Assembly (NCBI RefSeq): GCF_003289625.1
Contig: NZ_QMBN01000004.1
Location: 339,397 to 393,846 of the forward strand
Length of the DNA stretch: 54,450 bases
DNA from: Microbacterium sp. SMR1
Lineage (GTDB): Bacteria; Actinomycetota; Actinomycetes; Actinomycetales; Microbacteriaceae
Direction of reading: 5' to 3'
Part shown: in pieces, positions 37,073 to 45,919 of the stretch
Layout: each line of letters starts with the position of its first letter
How positions within the stretch are numbered: the first letter of the stretch is position 1
Program-made: the position numbers and the translations under genes
The notes under the pieces: model-generated
What the model was told of the DNA's origin: nothing
Database searches by the model: none
Seen by the model: the letters and a program-made list of their open reading frames with translations, nothing else

Positions 37073-38431
37073 ATGGGCGTTCTCACCCGTTCCCGCACCG
37101 CGAAGGTCCTCGGCGGTATCGCCGTGATCGGCGCGAGTGCCCTCGTCCTCGCAGGCTGTGCCGGAGGCAGCGAACCGGCTGCATCGGGTGACGCCGAAGG
37201 GAACTCCTCGGCCGATTTCCCCATCGACTGCGAAGCGGCCGAGCCGGCGTCGTACACCCCCGAGTACACCTCGACCTCCACCGGTCCCGGCACCGACCTC
37301 ACCTACACGATCGGCACGGCTCTGCCCGTGACCGGCAACCTCGCCTTCCTCGGCCCGCCCGAGATCTCGGCGACCGAGTTCGCCGCATCCGAGATCAACG
37401 CCGCGGGCAAGGGCATCACGATCGACCTCAAGCAGGGCGACTCGGGTGACACCGACAACAAGGCGTACGAGACGGAGATCCCGCGACTGCTGGGCGAAGG
37501 CGCCACGGCGATCATCGGCGCGGCATCCTCGGGCACGTCGCTGCAGTTCATCGACCAGGTCATCGCCGCCAACGCCATCCAGTTCTCGCCGGCGAACACC
37601 TCGGCGGCCTTCACCGGCTACGAGGACAAGGGTCTCTACTGGCGCACCGCTCCCTCGGACGTCCTGCAGGGCGAGGTGCTCGGCAACCTGATCGGCGCCG
37701 ACGGCAACGAGACGCTCGGCATGATCGTCCTCAACGACGCCTACGGCACCGGCCTCGCGTGCTTCACCAAGGCCGCCTTCGAGGCTGCCGGCGGCGAGGT
37801 CGTCGCGACCTCGCTCTACAACACCGGTGACACGAACTTCTCGGCCCAGGTCGAGGACGTGCTCGCAGCCGGCCCGGACGCGATCGCCCTGATCACGTTC
37901 GAAGAGGTCAAGACGATCATCCCCGAGCTGATCGGTGCCGAGGTAGCCCCCGAGCAGCTGTACCTCGTCGACGGGAACCTGGCGAACTTCGGCGACGACT
38001 TCGAAGCCGGCACCATGGCCGGCGCGAAGGGCACCTACCCCGCCGTCGACCCCGCGTCGATCGCAACCTTCCGCGACAACCTGCAGGCGTTCTGGACCGG
38101 TGCCGGCAACGCCGAGCTGCAGGACTTCACCTACGGGCCGGAGTCGTATGACGCCGTCGTGCTGCTGGCCCTCGCGGCGCTGCAGGCCGGATCGACGGCC
38201 GGCCCCGACGTCGCCGCGAACCTGCAGGCGGTCTCCGGCGGCTCGGGCGAGGGCACGAAGTGCACGACCTTCGCGGAGTGCGCCGACCTGATCATCGCCG
38301 GTGAGGCCGCGGACTACGACGGTGTCTCGGGCCCGATCACCTTCAACGAGGTGGGCGACCCGACGGAGGCATCCATCGGCGTCTTCGAGTACGGCGACGA
38401 CAACAACTACGAGTTCGTCCGCGTCGGCTGA
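37073..38431 (+). CDS. Branched-chain amino-acid-type ABC transporter substrate-binding lipoprotein
   Basis: A 452-residue lipoprotein with lipobox LVLAGC (Cys29) followed by an acidic, Gly/Ser-rich linker. The mature domain has YTIGTALPVTGNLAFLGPPE, IIGAASSGTS, LGMIVLNDAYGTG and TYGPESYDAVVLLALAA, the Leu/Ile/Val-binding (type 1 periplasmic-binding) family. AAGGAG five bases before the ATG at 37073 fixes the start. The livHMGF genes at 40038-44089 on the other strand are its probable partners. The ligand may be a branched-chain amino acid, another amide or urea. GlnR-like half-sites upstream would fit nitrogen control. Confidence 0.92.
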   Translation: MGVLTRSRTAKVLGGIAVIGASALVLAGCAGGSEPAASGDAEGNSSADFPIDCEAAEPASYTPEYTSTSTGPGTDLTYTIGTALPVTGNLAFLGPPEISATEFAASEINAAGKGITIDLKQGDSGDTDNKAYETEIPRLLGEGATAIIGAASSGTSLQFIDQVIAANAIQFSPANTSAAFTGYEDKGLYWRTAPSDVLQGEVLGNLIGADGNETLGMIVLNDAYGTGLACFTKAAFEAAGGEVVATSLYNTGDTNFSAQVEDVLAAGPDAIALITFEEVKTIIPELIGAEVAPEQLYLVDGNLANFGDDFEAGTMAGAKGTYPAVDPASIATFRDNLQAFWTGAGNAELQDFTYGPESYDAVVLLALAALQAGSTAGPDVAANLQAVSGGSGEGTKCTTFAECADLIIAGEAADYDGVSGPITFNEVGDPTEASIGVFEYGDDNNYEFVRVG

Positions 38432-38434
38432 TCC

Positions 38435-38484
38435 CCGCGCACGAGGGCCCCGGTCTCCCGGCCGGGGCCCTTCGTCGTGCGCGG
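38435..38484 (+). terminator. Long-stem terminator after the binding protein gene
   Basis: CCGCGCACGA (38435-38444) pairs with TCGTGCGCGG (38475-38484), and inside it GGGCCCCGG (38445-38453) pairs with CCGGGGCCC (38462-38470), with a TTCG bulge. The 19-bp interrupted stem begins four bases after the stop codon. Confidence 0.78.
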
Positions 38485-38496
38485 GGTTGGGTTGGG

Positions 38497-38549
38497 TTGT
38501 CAGTTTGTGCCCCTTCATATGCCACGAGTAGGCGCGAGCTGCCAGGTGA
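38497..38549 (+). repeat. 53-bp hairpin repeat, unit 1
   Basis: The first of four direct copies of a structured element. Plan: 7-base outer arm (TTGTCAG), 3-base bulge (TTT), 10-base inner arm (GTGCCCCTTC), 9-base loop, 10-base return arm (GAGTAGGCGC), GAG bulge, 7-base outer return arm (CTGCCAG), then GTGA. Outer arms pair at 6 of 7 positions and inner arms at 8 of 10, counting G-T. It is preceded by a TTGGGTTGGG stretch. No coding role. Confidence 0.8.
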
Positions 38550-38560
38550 GCCCTGCGCCG

Positions 38561-38652
38561 GGGCTTGGGCTTGGGCCTGGGTCTGGGTCTGGGTCTCGGT
38601 CCGGGTCCGGGTCTGGGTCTGGGCGTGGGTCGGGGTTGGGCTTGGGCTTGGG
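38561..38652 (+). repeat. G-rich hexamer array 1 (GGGYYT), potential G-quadruplex
   Basis: About fifteen hexamers of the form GGGCTT, GGGTCT or GGGTCC follow each other almost without interruption between repeat units 1 and 2. GGG runs with exactly 3-base spacers recur six times or more in succession, matching canonical G-quadruplex motifs on the plus strand. Confidence 0.85.
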
Positions 38653-38705
38653 TTGGCACTATGTGCCCCTTCGCTGAGTCTGAGTGGGCGTGAGCTGTCA
38701 ACTGA
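38653..38705 (+). repeat. 53-bp hairpin repeat, unit 2
   Basis: Same plan as unit 1: TTGGCAC, TAT, GTGCCCCTTC, 9-base loop (GCTGAGTCT), GAGTGGGCGT, GAG, CTGTCAA, CTGA. The outer arms pair at 6 of 7 positions and the inner arms at 9 of 10, counting G-T pairs. The outer return arm is changed from CTGCCAG to CTGTCAA yet still pairs with TTGGCA. Confidence 0.82.
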
Positions 38706-38725
38706 GCCCCGTGCCCGAGCTTGGG

Positions 38726-38778
38726 TTGACACTTTGTGCCCCATCCGGAGGGCTGAGTGGGCGTGAGCTGCCAGGTGA
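38726..38778 (+). repeat. 53-bp hairpin repeat, unit 3
   Basis: Same plan: TTGACAC, TTT, GTGCCCCATC, loop CGGAGGGCT, GAGTGGGCGT, GAG, CTGCCAG, GTGA. It lies only 20 bases after unit 2. Its outer arm is the weakest of the four (5 of 7 pairs); the inner arm pairs at 8 of 10. Confidence 0.8.
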
Positions 38779-38781
38779 ACT

Positions 38782-38859
38782 GGGGCTGGAGCTGGAGCTG
38801 GAGCTGGAGCTGGAGCTGGGGCTGGAGCTGGGGCTGGGGCTGGGGCTGGGGCTGGGACT
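38782..38859 (+). repeat. G-rich hexamer array 2 (GGRGCT, 13 copies)
   Basis: Thirteen uninterrupted hexamers: six GGAGCT, six GGGGCT and one GGGACT. They fill the space between units 3 and 4. The last copies have G4 runs with 2-base spacers and could also stack as quadruplexes. The array differs in sequence from array 1 but has the same 6-bp period. Confidence 0.88.
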
Positions 38860-38862
38860 GAG

Positions 38863-38914
38863 TTGGCAGTATGCGCCTCTTCTTCGGGCCGAAGGGGCGT
38901 GAGCTGCCAGGTGA
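38863..38914 (+). repeat. 52-bp hairpin repeat, unit 4
   Basis: The best-paired copy: outer arms TTGGCAG/CTGCCAG (7 pairs with one G-T), bulges TAT/GAG, inner arms GCGCCTCTTC/GAAGGGGCGT (10 of 10 with two G-T pairs) and an 8-base loop TTCGGGCC. It ends 9 bases before the stop codon of the DUF559 gene, which enters from the right on the minus strand. The 492-bp gap 38432-38923 is thus terminator plus this repeat array and holds no credible gene. Confidence 0.85.
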
Positions 38915-38923
38915 AGCGCGCCG

Positions 38924-39904
38924 TCAGCGCGAGGGAGACCCTCCGCGTCGCCGGAGAGCACCGCTGACGAGAGCCACCGCCGGCGAGCCCGATGGCCTGA
39001 TGTGCGCCGAGGTGAGCCTCACCACCTCGAAGCCGAGAGCGACGTAGGCGGTGTGCTTCTCGATGTCGCGCGCCCACTGGCTCCGCGATGTGCGATGGTG
39101 GTCGCCCTCGACCTCGGCGATGACGCGGTACTCGGGCCAGACGGCATCCGCGATCCCCGCCAGCCGCCCCGAGCCATCGCGGATCTCCTGGTCGAGCAGC
39201 GGTTCGGGCAGCCCCGCCCCGACGACGGCGAGCCGGAAGTCGGTCTCCAGCGGAGACATCGCCCCCTCGCGGATGAGTCCCAGCGCTTCGACGAGCTTCG
39301 CCGCGCCGACTCGTCGGCCCGCGGCGACCGCATCGGTCAGCTCCTCGAGCGTGCTCAGCCGCTCCTCCGGCAGGCGCCGCCCCCGCTCACCGCGCGGCAC
39401 CCGCACGAGCACATCGCCGATCCTGACCAGCTCGCGTACCCCGGCATCCCGCCCGAGCATCGCCCACGTCGACGCCGGCGACGACAGCCGCAGGCCCTCG
39501 AGAGTCCTCACCTCGACGTGCGTCGGGGCGAGCTGGCGTCCGCGGATGCCGCGCCGGCGCGGCGCTCGCTCTGGAGCGACCACCCCGACCTCGAGCTCAC
39601 CGGAGGGCAGAGCACCCGTTCCCCACAGCACCGCGGCTGTGCGCCCGCAGTAGAAGGCGTGTCCGCTCATGATCTGGGCATACGCCCGCGCGCGGTCGAG
39701 CACCCCCTGCCGCGCAGCGTGATCCTCGGCGAGCGGGCCGGTCGCCGCGGCATCCTCGGCTCCCGCTCTCCGGCGCACCCCGCGGAACGGGATGTCGAGA
39801 TCCAGGGCACGCAGACGCTTGAGCGATACGCCTGCGGCCGACGCGTCGGCGCACGAGAACGCTTCGCCGAGGGCGTCAGGCAGAGGTTCCGGGAGTCGCG
39901 GCAT
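38924..39904 (-). CDS. DUF559-domain (Vsr-like) endonuclease-family protein 1
   Basis: A 326-residue protein. The first 150 residues, including FYCGRTAAVLWGTGALPSG, resemble the AbiEi-like N-terminal region common in such actinobacterial proteins. The C-terminal 110 residues form a DUF559 / restriction-endonuclease-like fold: SPLETDFRLAVV, GIADAVWPEYRVIAEVEGDH (Asp and Glu at the usual metal-binding positions), HRTSRSQWARDIEKH and GFEVVRLT. I chose the ATG at 39904 (MPRLPEPLP), because the longer frame upstream is low complexity. It is probably transcribed from the liv operon side or alone; its 3' end runs into the hairpin repeat array. Function unproven. Confidence 0.8.
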   Translation of the reverse strand: MPRLPEPLPDALGEAFSCADASAAGVSLKRLRALDLDIPFRGVRRRAGAEDAAATGPLAEDHAARQGVLDRARAYAQIMSGHAFYCGRTAAVLWGTGALPSGELEVGVVAPERAPRRRGIRGRQLAPTHVEVRTLEGLRLSSPASTWAMLGRDAGVRELVRIGDVLVRVPRGERGRRLPEERLSTLEELTDAVAAGRRVGAAKLVEALGLIREGAMSPLETDFRLAVVGAGLPEPLLDQEIRDGSGRLAGIADAVWPEYRVIAEVEGDHHRTSRSQWARDIEKHTAYVALGFEVVRLTSAHIRPSGSPAVALVSGALRRRGGSPSR

Positions 39905-40001
39905 CCCCCCCGATTCTCCCGGTGTAGTCCGCCCCGCGGGGCTCAACGCCCACGCCCTGTGCGTCGCCCGCGCGCATCCCTCGCGGGGGAGGAATCGCCC
40001 T

Positions 40002-40028
40002 GAACCAGGCGAACCAGGCGATCCAGGC
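40002..40028. repeat. Three 9-bp tandem repeats after livF
   Basis: GAACCAGGC, GAACCAGGC, GATCCAGGC in tandem, ending nine bases from the livF stop codon. Non-coding; may vary in copy number. Confidence 0.75.
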
Positions 40029-40037
40029 GAAGCGGGC

Positions 40038-40760
40038 TCAGGTCCCCAGCGTGCCGAGGTACAGGCCGATGACCTTGGGGTCGTTGAGCAGCTCACGGCC
40101 GGTGCCCGTGTAGGCGTCGCGGCCCTGGTCGAGCACGTAGCCCCGGTCGCAGATCTGCAGGCAGCGTCGGGCGTTCTGCTCGACCATGATCGTCGTCACG
40201 CCGGCCTTGTTGATCTCCGACACCCGCAGGAACGCCTCGTCCTGGCGCGACGGCGACAGCCCCGCGGAGGGCTCGTCGAGCAGCAGCACGTAGGGATCCA
40301 TCATCAGCGCGCGCCCCATCGCGACCATCTGGCGCTCTCCGCCCGACAGCGATCCGGCCCGCTGCTGCAGGCGCTTGGCGAGGTCGGGGAAGATGGATGT
40401 CACGAAGTCGGTGCGCTCCGCGACGACCTTCGGTCGCTGATACGCCCCCATCTGCAGGTTCTCCGCGATTGTCAGGCTCGGGAAGACGTTGTTCGTCTGC
40501 GGCACGAAGCCGATGCCCTTCGATACGAGCTTGTTGGCACGCAGCCCGGTGATCTCCTCGCCGTTCAGCTTCACCGAGCCGGAGCGCACCTTCACCTGCC
40601 CGAAGATGGCCTTGAGCATCGTGGACTTGCCGGCGCCGTTGGGGCCGATGATCCCCACGAGCTCGCCGGGAGCCGCGGTGAGGTTCGCGCCGTTGAGGAT
40701 GTTCACCCCGGGCAGATAGCCAGCGTGCACATCCGACAGCTCGACGACGTTCTCGGTCAC
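40038..40760 (-). CDS. livF: Branched-chain amino-acid-type ABC transporter ATP-binding protein LivF
   Basis: A 240-residue ATPase: Walker A GPNGAGKST, Q-loop FVPQTNNVFPSLT, signature LSGGERQMVAMGRAL, Walker B VLLLDEPSAGL and switch His region VEQNARR. The LTIAENLQMGAY segment marks LivF. The GTG start at 40760 overlaps the livG stop (GTGA). It pairs with LivG to energise import through LivH/LivM. Confidence 0.94.
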   Translation of the reverse strand: MTENVVELSDVHAGYLPGVNILNGANLTAAPGELVGIIGPNGAGKSTMLKAIFGQVKVRSGSVKLNGEEITGLRANKLVSKGIGFVPQTNNVFPSLTIAENLQMGAYQRPKVVAERTDFVTSIFPDLAKRLQQRAGSLSGGERQMVAMGRALMMDPYVLLLDEPSAGLSPSRQDEAFLRVSEINKAGVTTIMVEQNARRCLQICDRGYVLDQGRDAYTGTGRELLNDPKVIGLYLGTLGT

Positions 40761-41794
40761 TTGCGGTCCCCATCCTTCTCGGCATCCACGGCGCTCGCGG
40801 CATCCGTCGTGCCTGCGGCATCCGTCGTCGGCGCCTCGTCGATCGCTTGGTCGAGCTCGTGAACCGTCTCGACGAGCTCTTCCGCCTCGGGCGGCAGCTC
40901 GCCGGCGTGCCGGCCCGTCACGACGCCGAGGTCGACGTCCTGATGTGCGCCGAGGTAGGCGTCGATCACCGCGGGGTTCTGCATCACGGTGTCGGGCGGG
41001 CCCTCGGCGACGACGCGTCCTTCGGCCATCACGACGACCCAGTCGGCGATGTGACGCACCATGTGCATGTCGTGCTCGACGAACACGACGGTCATGCCGA
41101 GGTCCTTCAGGTCGAGGATGTGGTCGAGCAGCGACTGCGTCAGCGCGGGGTTCACCCCGGCCATGGGCTCGTCGAGCATGACGAGCACGGGGTCGCTCAT
41201 GAGAGCGCGCGCCATCTCGAGGAGCTTGCGCTGTCCGCCCGAGAGCGACGCGGCGAAGTCCTTCTCCTTGGCGTCGAGCTTGAAGCGGGCGAGCAGACCG
41301 CGCGCCTTCTCCTCGATCTCGGCCTCCTGCTTGCGCCAGAGGAAGGGCAGGATGCCGGCGAGGATCCCCTCGCCCTTCTGCTTCGGAGCGCCGAGCTTCA
41401 TGTTCTCGAGCACCGTGAGCAGGCCGAGCGACTTCGTCAGCTGAAACGTGCGCACCTGACCCATGCGAGCGGCCTTGAAGGCGGGGATGCCGGCGAGGTT
41501 GGTCCCATCGAACGACCACGACCCCGCGTTGGGCTTGTCGAAGCCGGTCAGCAGGTTGAACAGGGTCGTCTTGCCGGCACCGTTCGGGCCGATGAGGGCC
41601 GTGATCGCGCCGCGCGGGATCTCGAGGTGCTCGACGTCGACGGCGGTCAGGCCGCCGAAGACGCGCTTGACGCCGTCTGCGACGATGATCGGGTCGTTCT
41701 TCGCGACGCCGGGGCGGACCTCGCCGCTGCCGTCGTCTTTGTGCAGGCCGGTCGCCTTGGGGCGCGGCGTCGGGGGTACGACATCAGCGGACAA
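40757..41794 (-). CDS. livG: Branched-chain amino-acid-type ABC transporter ATP-binding protein LivG
   Basis: A 345-residue ATPase: GPNGAGKTT (Walker A), FQLTKSLGLLTVLENM, signature SLSGGQRKLLEMARAL, Walker B LVMLDEPMAGV and VFVEHDMHMV (switch His). It is about 90 residues longer than standard LivG, with a polar N-terminal extension of 35 residues and an acidic, Ala/Thr-rich tail of about 60 residues (ELVETVHELDQAIDEA...). The tail is probably disordered. Starts 11 bases inside the livM 3' end. Confidence 0.93.
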   Translation of the reverse strand: MSADVVPPTPRPKATGLHKDDGSGEVRPGVAKNDPIIVADGVKRVFGGLTAVDVEHLEIPRGAITALIGPNGAGKTTLFNLLTGFDKPNAGSWSFDGTNLAGIPAFKAARMGQVRTFQLTKSLGLLTVLENMKLGAPKQKGEGILAGILPFLWRKQEAEIEEKARGLLARFKLDAKEKDFAASLSGGQRKLLEMARALMSDPVLVMLDEPMAGVNPALTQSLLDHILDLKDLGMTVVFVEHDMHMVRHIADWVVVMAEGRVVAEGPPDTVMQNPAVIDAYLGAHQDVDLGVVTGRHAGELPPEAEELVETVHELDQAIDEAPTTDAAGTTDAASAVDAEKDGDRK

Positions 41795-42764
41795 AGGTCA
41801 GCTCCTTCTTGCTTCCGAGGATGCCCTGCGGGCGGAAGATCACCAGCAGCATGAGCGCGACGCCGACCAGCACGAACACGAGCATCTGGCTCTGCTCGGT
41901 GGTCAGGAACGGCAGCCAGCCGATGTTGACGAGGGCCGGCAGCAGGTTCGACAGGAACGCGCGGACCACCCAGAACAGCACGGCGCCGAGCACCGGGCCG
42001 AAGATGGTGGCCGCGCCGCCGAGCAGCAGCGCCGTCCAGACGTAGAACGTCTGCGAGGTGACGTAGACGTTCGGGTTGACGTTGGTGCCCATGGCGGTGA
42101 CGATGCCGCCGGCCGCGATGATGACACCGCCGACGATGAGCGCCTGCATCTTGAATGCGAAGACGTTCTTGCCGAGCGAGCGGACGGCGTCCTCGTCCTC
42201 GCGGATGCCGCGGATGACGCGGCCCCAGGGGCTGCTCATGAGCAGCCACACGAGGGTGACGACGATCGCGATCGTGATCAGACCGACGATGATGACCCAC
42301 CACTGGTCGGACTGGTAGGTCCACGGCCCGAAGCCCCACCGTCCGGGCGGAAGCGGGTTGCTGGCGCGGAACCCGGCCTGGAAGCCCGAGAGGCCGTCGG
42401 CCGATCCCGTCTGGTTGCGGAACGCCGACGTGAGGAAGAGCAGGCGCAGCACCTCGGCAGCCGCGATCGTCACGATGGCGAGGTAGTCGCCGCGCAGCCG
42501 CAGGGTCGGGATGCCCATGACGAGCGCGAAGATCACGGCGGCGATGAGGCCGATGAGGGCGGCCACCGGCCAGGCGAGACCGAAGGTGAGGATCGAGATC
42601 GCGAACCCGTAGGCGCCGATCGCCATGAAGCCCGCGACGCCCATGTTGAGCAGGCCCGCGAAGCCGAAGTGAACCGACAGGCCGATGGCCGCGAGGATGT
42701 ACCCGAGGGTCGCCGGGGCGAGGATCTGCGCCGCGGTGTTGCTGAGGATCTGAAGGAAGTTCAC
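41784..42764 (-). CDS. livM: Branched-chain amino-acid-type ABC transporter permease LivM
   Basis: A 326-residue polytopic permease: VHFGFAGLLNMGVAGFMAIGAYG, LRLRGDYLAIVTIAAAEVLR (coupling region), GRVIRGIREDEDAVRSLGKN (EAA-type loop) and IFRPQGILGSKKE at the C-terminus. The GTG start at 42764 lies five bases after the livH stop. It forms the channel with LivH. Confidence 0.94.
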   Translation of the reverse strand: MNFLQILSNTAAQILAPATLGYILAAIGLSVHFGFAGLLNMGVAGFMAIGAYGFAISILTFGLAWPVAALIGLIAAVIFALVMGIPTLRLRGDYLAIVTIAAAEVLRLLFLTSAFRNQTGSADGLSGFQAGFRASNPLPPGRWGFGPWTYQSDQWWVIIVGLITIAIVVTLVWLLMSSPWGRVIRGIREDEDAVRSLGKNVFAFKMQALIVGGVIIAAGGIVTAMGTNVNPNVYVTSQTFYVWTALLLGGAATIFGPVLGAVLFWVVRAFLSNLLPALVNIGWLPFLTTEQSQMLVFVLVGVALMLLVIFRPQGILGSKKELTFVR

Positions 42765-42769
42765 GATGC

Positions 42770-44089
42770 CTATCCGATTCGCTCTCGGCGCCCGAGGAGA
42801 CCCTGCGGGCGGAACAGCAGGATGACGATCAGCACGACCAGCGCGCCGACGTACTTGAGGTCGGAGGGGATCCACAGCGTCGAGACCTCGACGAGGAGCC
42901 CCACGATGATGGCGCCCACGAGCGCACCGAACGCGGTTCCGAGGCCGCCGAGCGTGACGGCGGCGAAGATGAGCAGCAGGATGCTGGTGCCCATGTCCCA
43001 CTTGATGCCCGGACGGAAGTAGGCCCACAGCACACCCGACAGGCCGGCGAGCGCCGCGGCGACGACCCACACGACCCGGACCACCGCATCGACGTCGATG
43101 CCGCTGGCGGCGGCGAGCGAGGGGTTGTCCGACACGGCCCGCGTCGCGCGGCCGATGCGCGTGCGCATGAGCCACCACGCGAAGCCGGCGATGACCACGA
43201 GCGAGACGCCCATGCTGATCACGTCGGTGAGGGTGAGGCGGATGGGGCCGAGCCCGGGGATGACCGAGGTCGAGCCGCCGGGCAGCTGGGCCGTCCCGCC
43301 GCCGACGAACATCTGGAAGATGTAGCGCAGCGCGAGCGAGAGACCGATCGAGACGATCATGAGTTGCACGGTGCCGAGGCCGCGGCGTCGCAGCGGCCGC
43401 CAGAGGCCGGCATCCATCGTCAGGCCGAACAGGGCCGAGACGGCGACCGCCAACGGGATCGCGATCCAGATCGGCAGGCTGAACCCGGCCGAGAAGAGCA
43501 GCGCGGCGAGCGCTCCGAAGGTGACCATCTCGCCGTGCGCGAAGTTCGACAGTCCCGTCGTGCCGAACACGAGCGAGAGGCCGATCGCGGCGAGGGCCAG
43601 CATGAGGCCGAAGTTCAGGCCGTTGACGGCGCGGGAGAGCAGCTGGTCGACGAAGCTCGTCGTCTGCCGCTCGGCCGCCTCGAGTGTGAAGTTGCGCGTG
43701 ATCGTGCTCGTCGCGCCGAACTCCACCTCGAGCGTCGACTCGAAGCCCTCCGGGACGGTCACCCCCGAGGGGAGGCTGTCCTCGACGAGTTCGACGGTGT
43801 ACGCGACATCCTTCGTCGGAACGCCGATCGAGAAGCTGCCTCTCTCGTTCGTCTCGCCTTCGGCTTCGAAGTCGCCGCCGGTCACGACGATGGTGGCACC
43901 CTCGACGGGTTCACCACCGGTGCGGACGTTGCCCGCGATCGTGAAGGGCAACGACTCGGCGTCGTCTCCTGCGGCCATGGCGGGGGAGGCGATGCCCAGG
44001 AACGCCACGACGGCCAGGAGGCCGGCGATCAACGTCGAGAACATGCGCCTCGGGCGACGAGCAGCGCGCGTCATCGAAGTGATCGCCAC
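42770..44089 (-). CDS. livH: LivH-type permease fused to an N-terminal carboxypeptidase-regulatory-like domain
   Basis: A 439-residue protein with an unusual front end. Residues about 15-40 form a signal peptide (IAGLLAVVAFLGIASPAMAAGD). Next come about 100 residues resembling a carboxypeptidase regulatory-like beta-sandwich (FTIAGNVRTGGEPVEGATIV, GETNERGSFSIGVPTKD). The LivH permease core follows from about residue 155, with GLSLVFGTTGLSNFAHGEMV, RATRAVSDNPSLAAASGID and LFRPQGLLGRRERIG. The extra domain should lie outside the membrane, where the binding protein docks. AGGAGG five bases before the GTG at 44089 fixes the start. First gene of livHMGF. Confidence 0.92.
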   Translation of the reverse strand: MAITSMTRAARRPRRMFSTLIAGLLAVVAFLGIASPAMAAGDDAESLPFTIAGNVRTGGEPVEGATIVVTGGDFEAEGETNERGSFSIGVPTKDVAYTVELVEDSLPSGVTVPEGFESTLEVEFGATSTITRNFTLEAAERQTTSFVDQLLSRAVNGLNFGLMLALAAIGLSLVFGTTGLSNFAHGEMVTFGALAALLFSAGFSLPIWIAIPLAVAVSALFGLTMDAGLWRPLRRRGLGTVQLMIVSIGLSLALRYIFQMFVGGGTAQLPGGSTSVIPGLGPIRLTLTDVISMGVSLVVIAGFAWWLMRTRIGRATRAVSDNPSLAAASGIDVDAVVRVVWVVAAALAGLSGVLWAYFRPGIKWDMGTSILLLIFAAVTLGGLGTAFGALVGAIIVGLLVEVSTLWIPSDLKYVGALVVLIVILLFRPQGLLGRRERIG

Positions 44090-44173
44090 TGGCACCTCCT
44101 GAGATAAGTGGACGAACGCCGAGAGGTACCGGTTCTGCTGGTGGCTTCGGCGACACCTGAACGTATGCGCTGA

Positions 44174-44204
44174 TTGTTGCTTGCGTGTTTCCGGTGCGCA
44201 ACAA
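44174..44204. promoter_or_regulatory. Inverted repeat in the livH-guaB intergenic region
   Basis: TTGTTGC (44174-44180) and GCAACAA (44198-44204) are perfect complements separated by 17 bases, near 85 bases upstream of livH and 92 bases upstream of guaB. It may be an operator shared by the divergent genes. A TAGAAT hexamer at 44266-44271 is a likely guaB -10; its -35 is weak. Confidence 0.4.
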
Positions 44205-44277
44205 CGAATGCGGTGTGTCGTTTCGCGGATCTCGGGCGAGGGAATGCCGCGCGGCGCCGGGCGCTTAGAATCGTTGA

Positions 44278-45801
<1,524 letters not shown>

Positions 45802-45824
45802 TCCGCGCACGCCCGCGCGCACAC

Positions 45825-45890
45825 GGAGGAGATCTGCACTTCGGAGGCCCGTCACGCGGCGGCCCCCCCTCTGATCTGCAGATCTCCTTC
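45825..45890. terminator. Inverted repeat between convergent guaB and DUF559 gene 2
   Basis: AGGAGATCTGCA (45827-45838) and TGCAGATCTCCT (45877-45888) are perfect 12-bp complements. Inside, GGAGGCC pairs with GGCCCCC with one mismatch. The right arm contains a perfect 12-bp palindrome, GATCTGCAGATC (45874-45885). It may end both transcripts or be an extragenic palindromic element. Confidence 0.6.
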
Positions 45891-45919
45891 TGTATGCCGG
45901 GAACCTACGGCGCCCCACA

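Noticed and set aside
38497..38914. The repeats as a CRISPR array or integron attC array
   Set aside because: Spacers are low-complexity and of unequal length (103, 20 and 84 bp), there are no cas genes, the arms lack attC R boxes, and no integrase is present.
38343..39077. Minus-strand frame through the repeat array giving Pro-Ala and Gln-Thr dipeptide repeats
   Set aside because: The 6-bp period keeps all frames open. The frame has no ribosome-binding site and runs out of phase into the DUF559 gene and the binding-protein gene.
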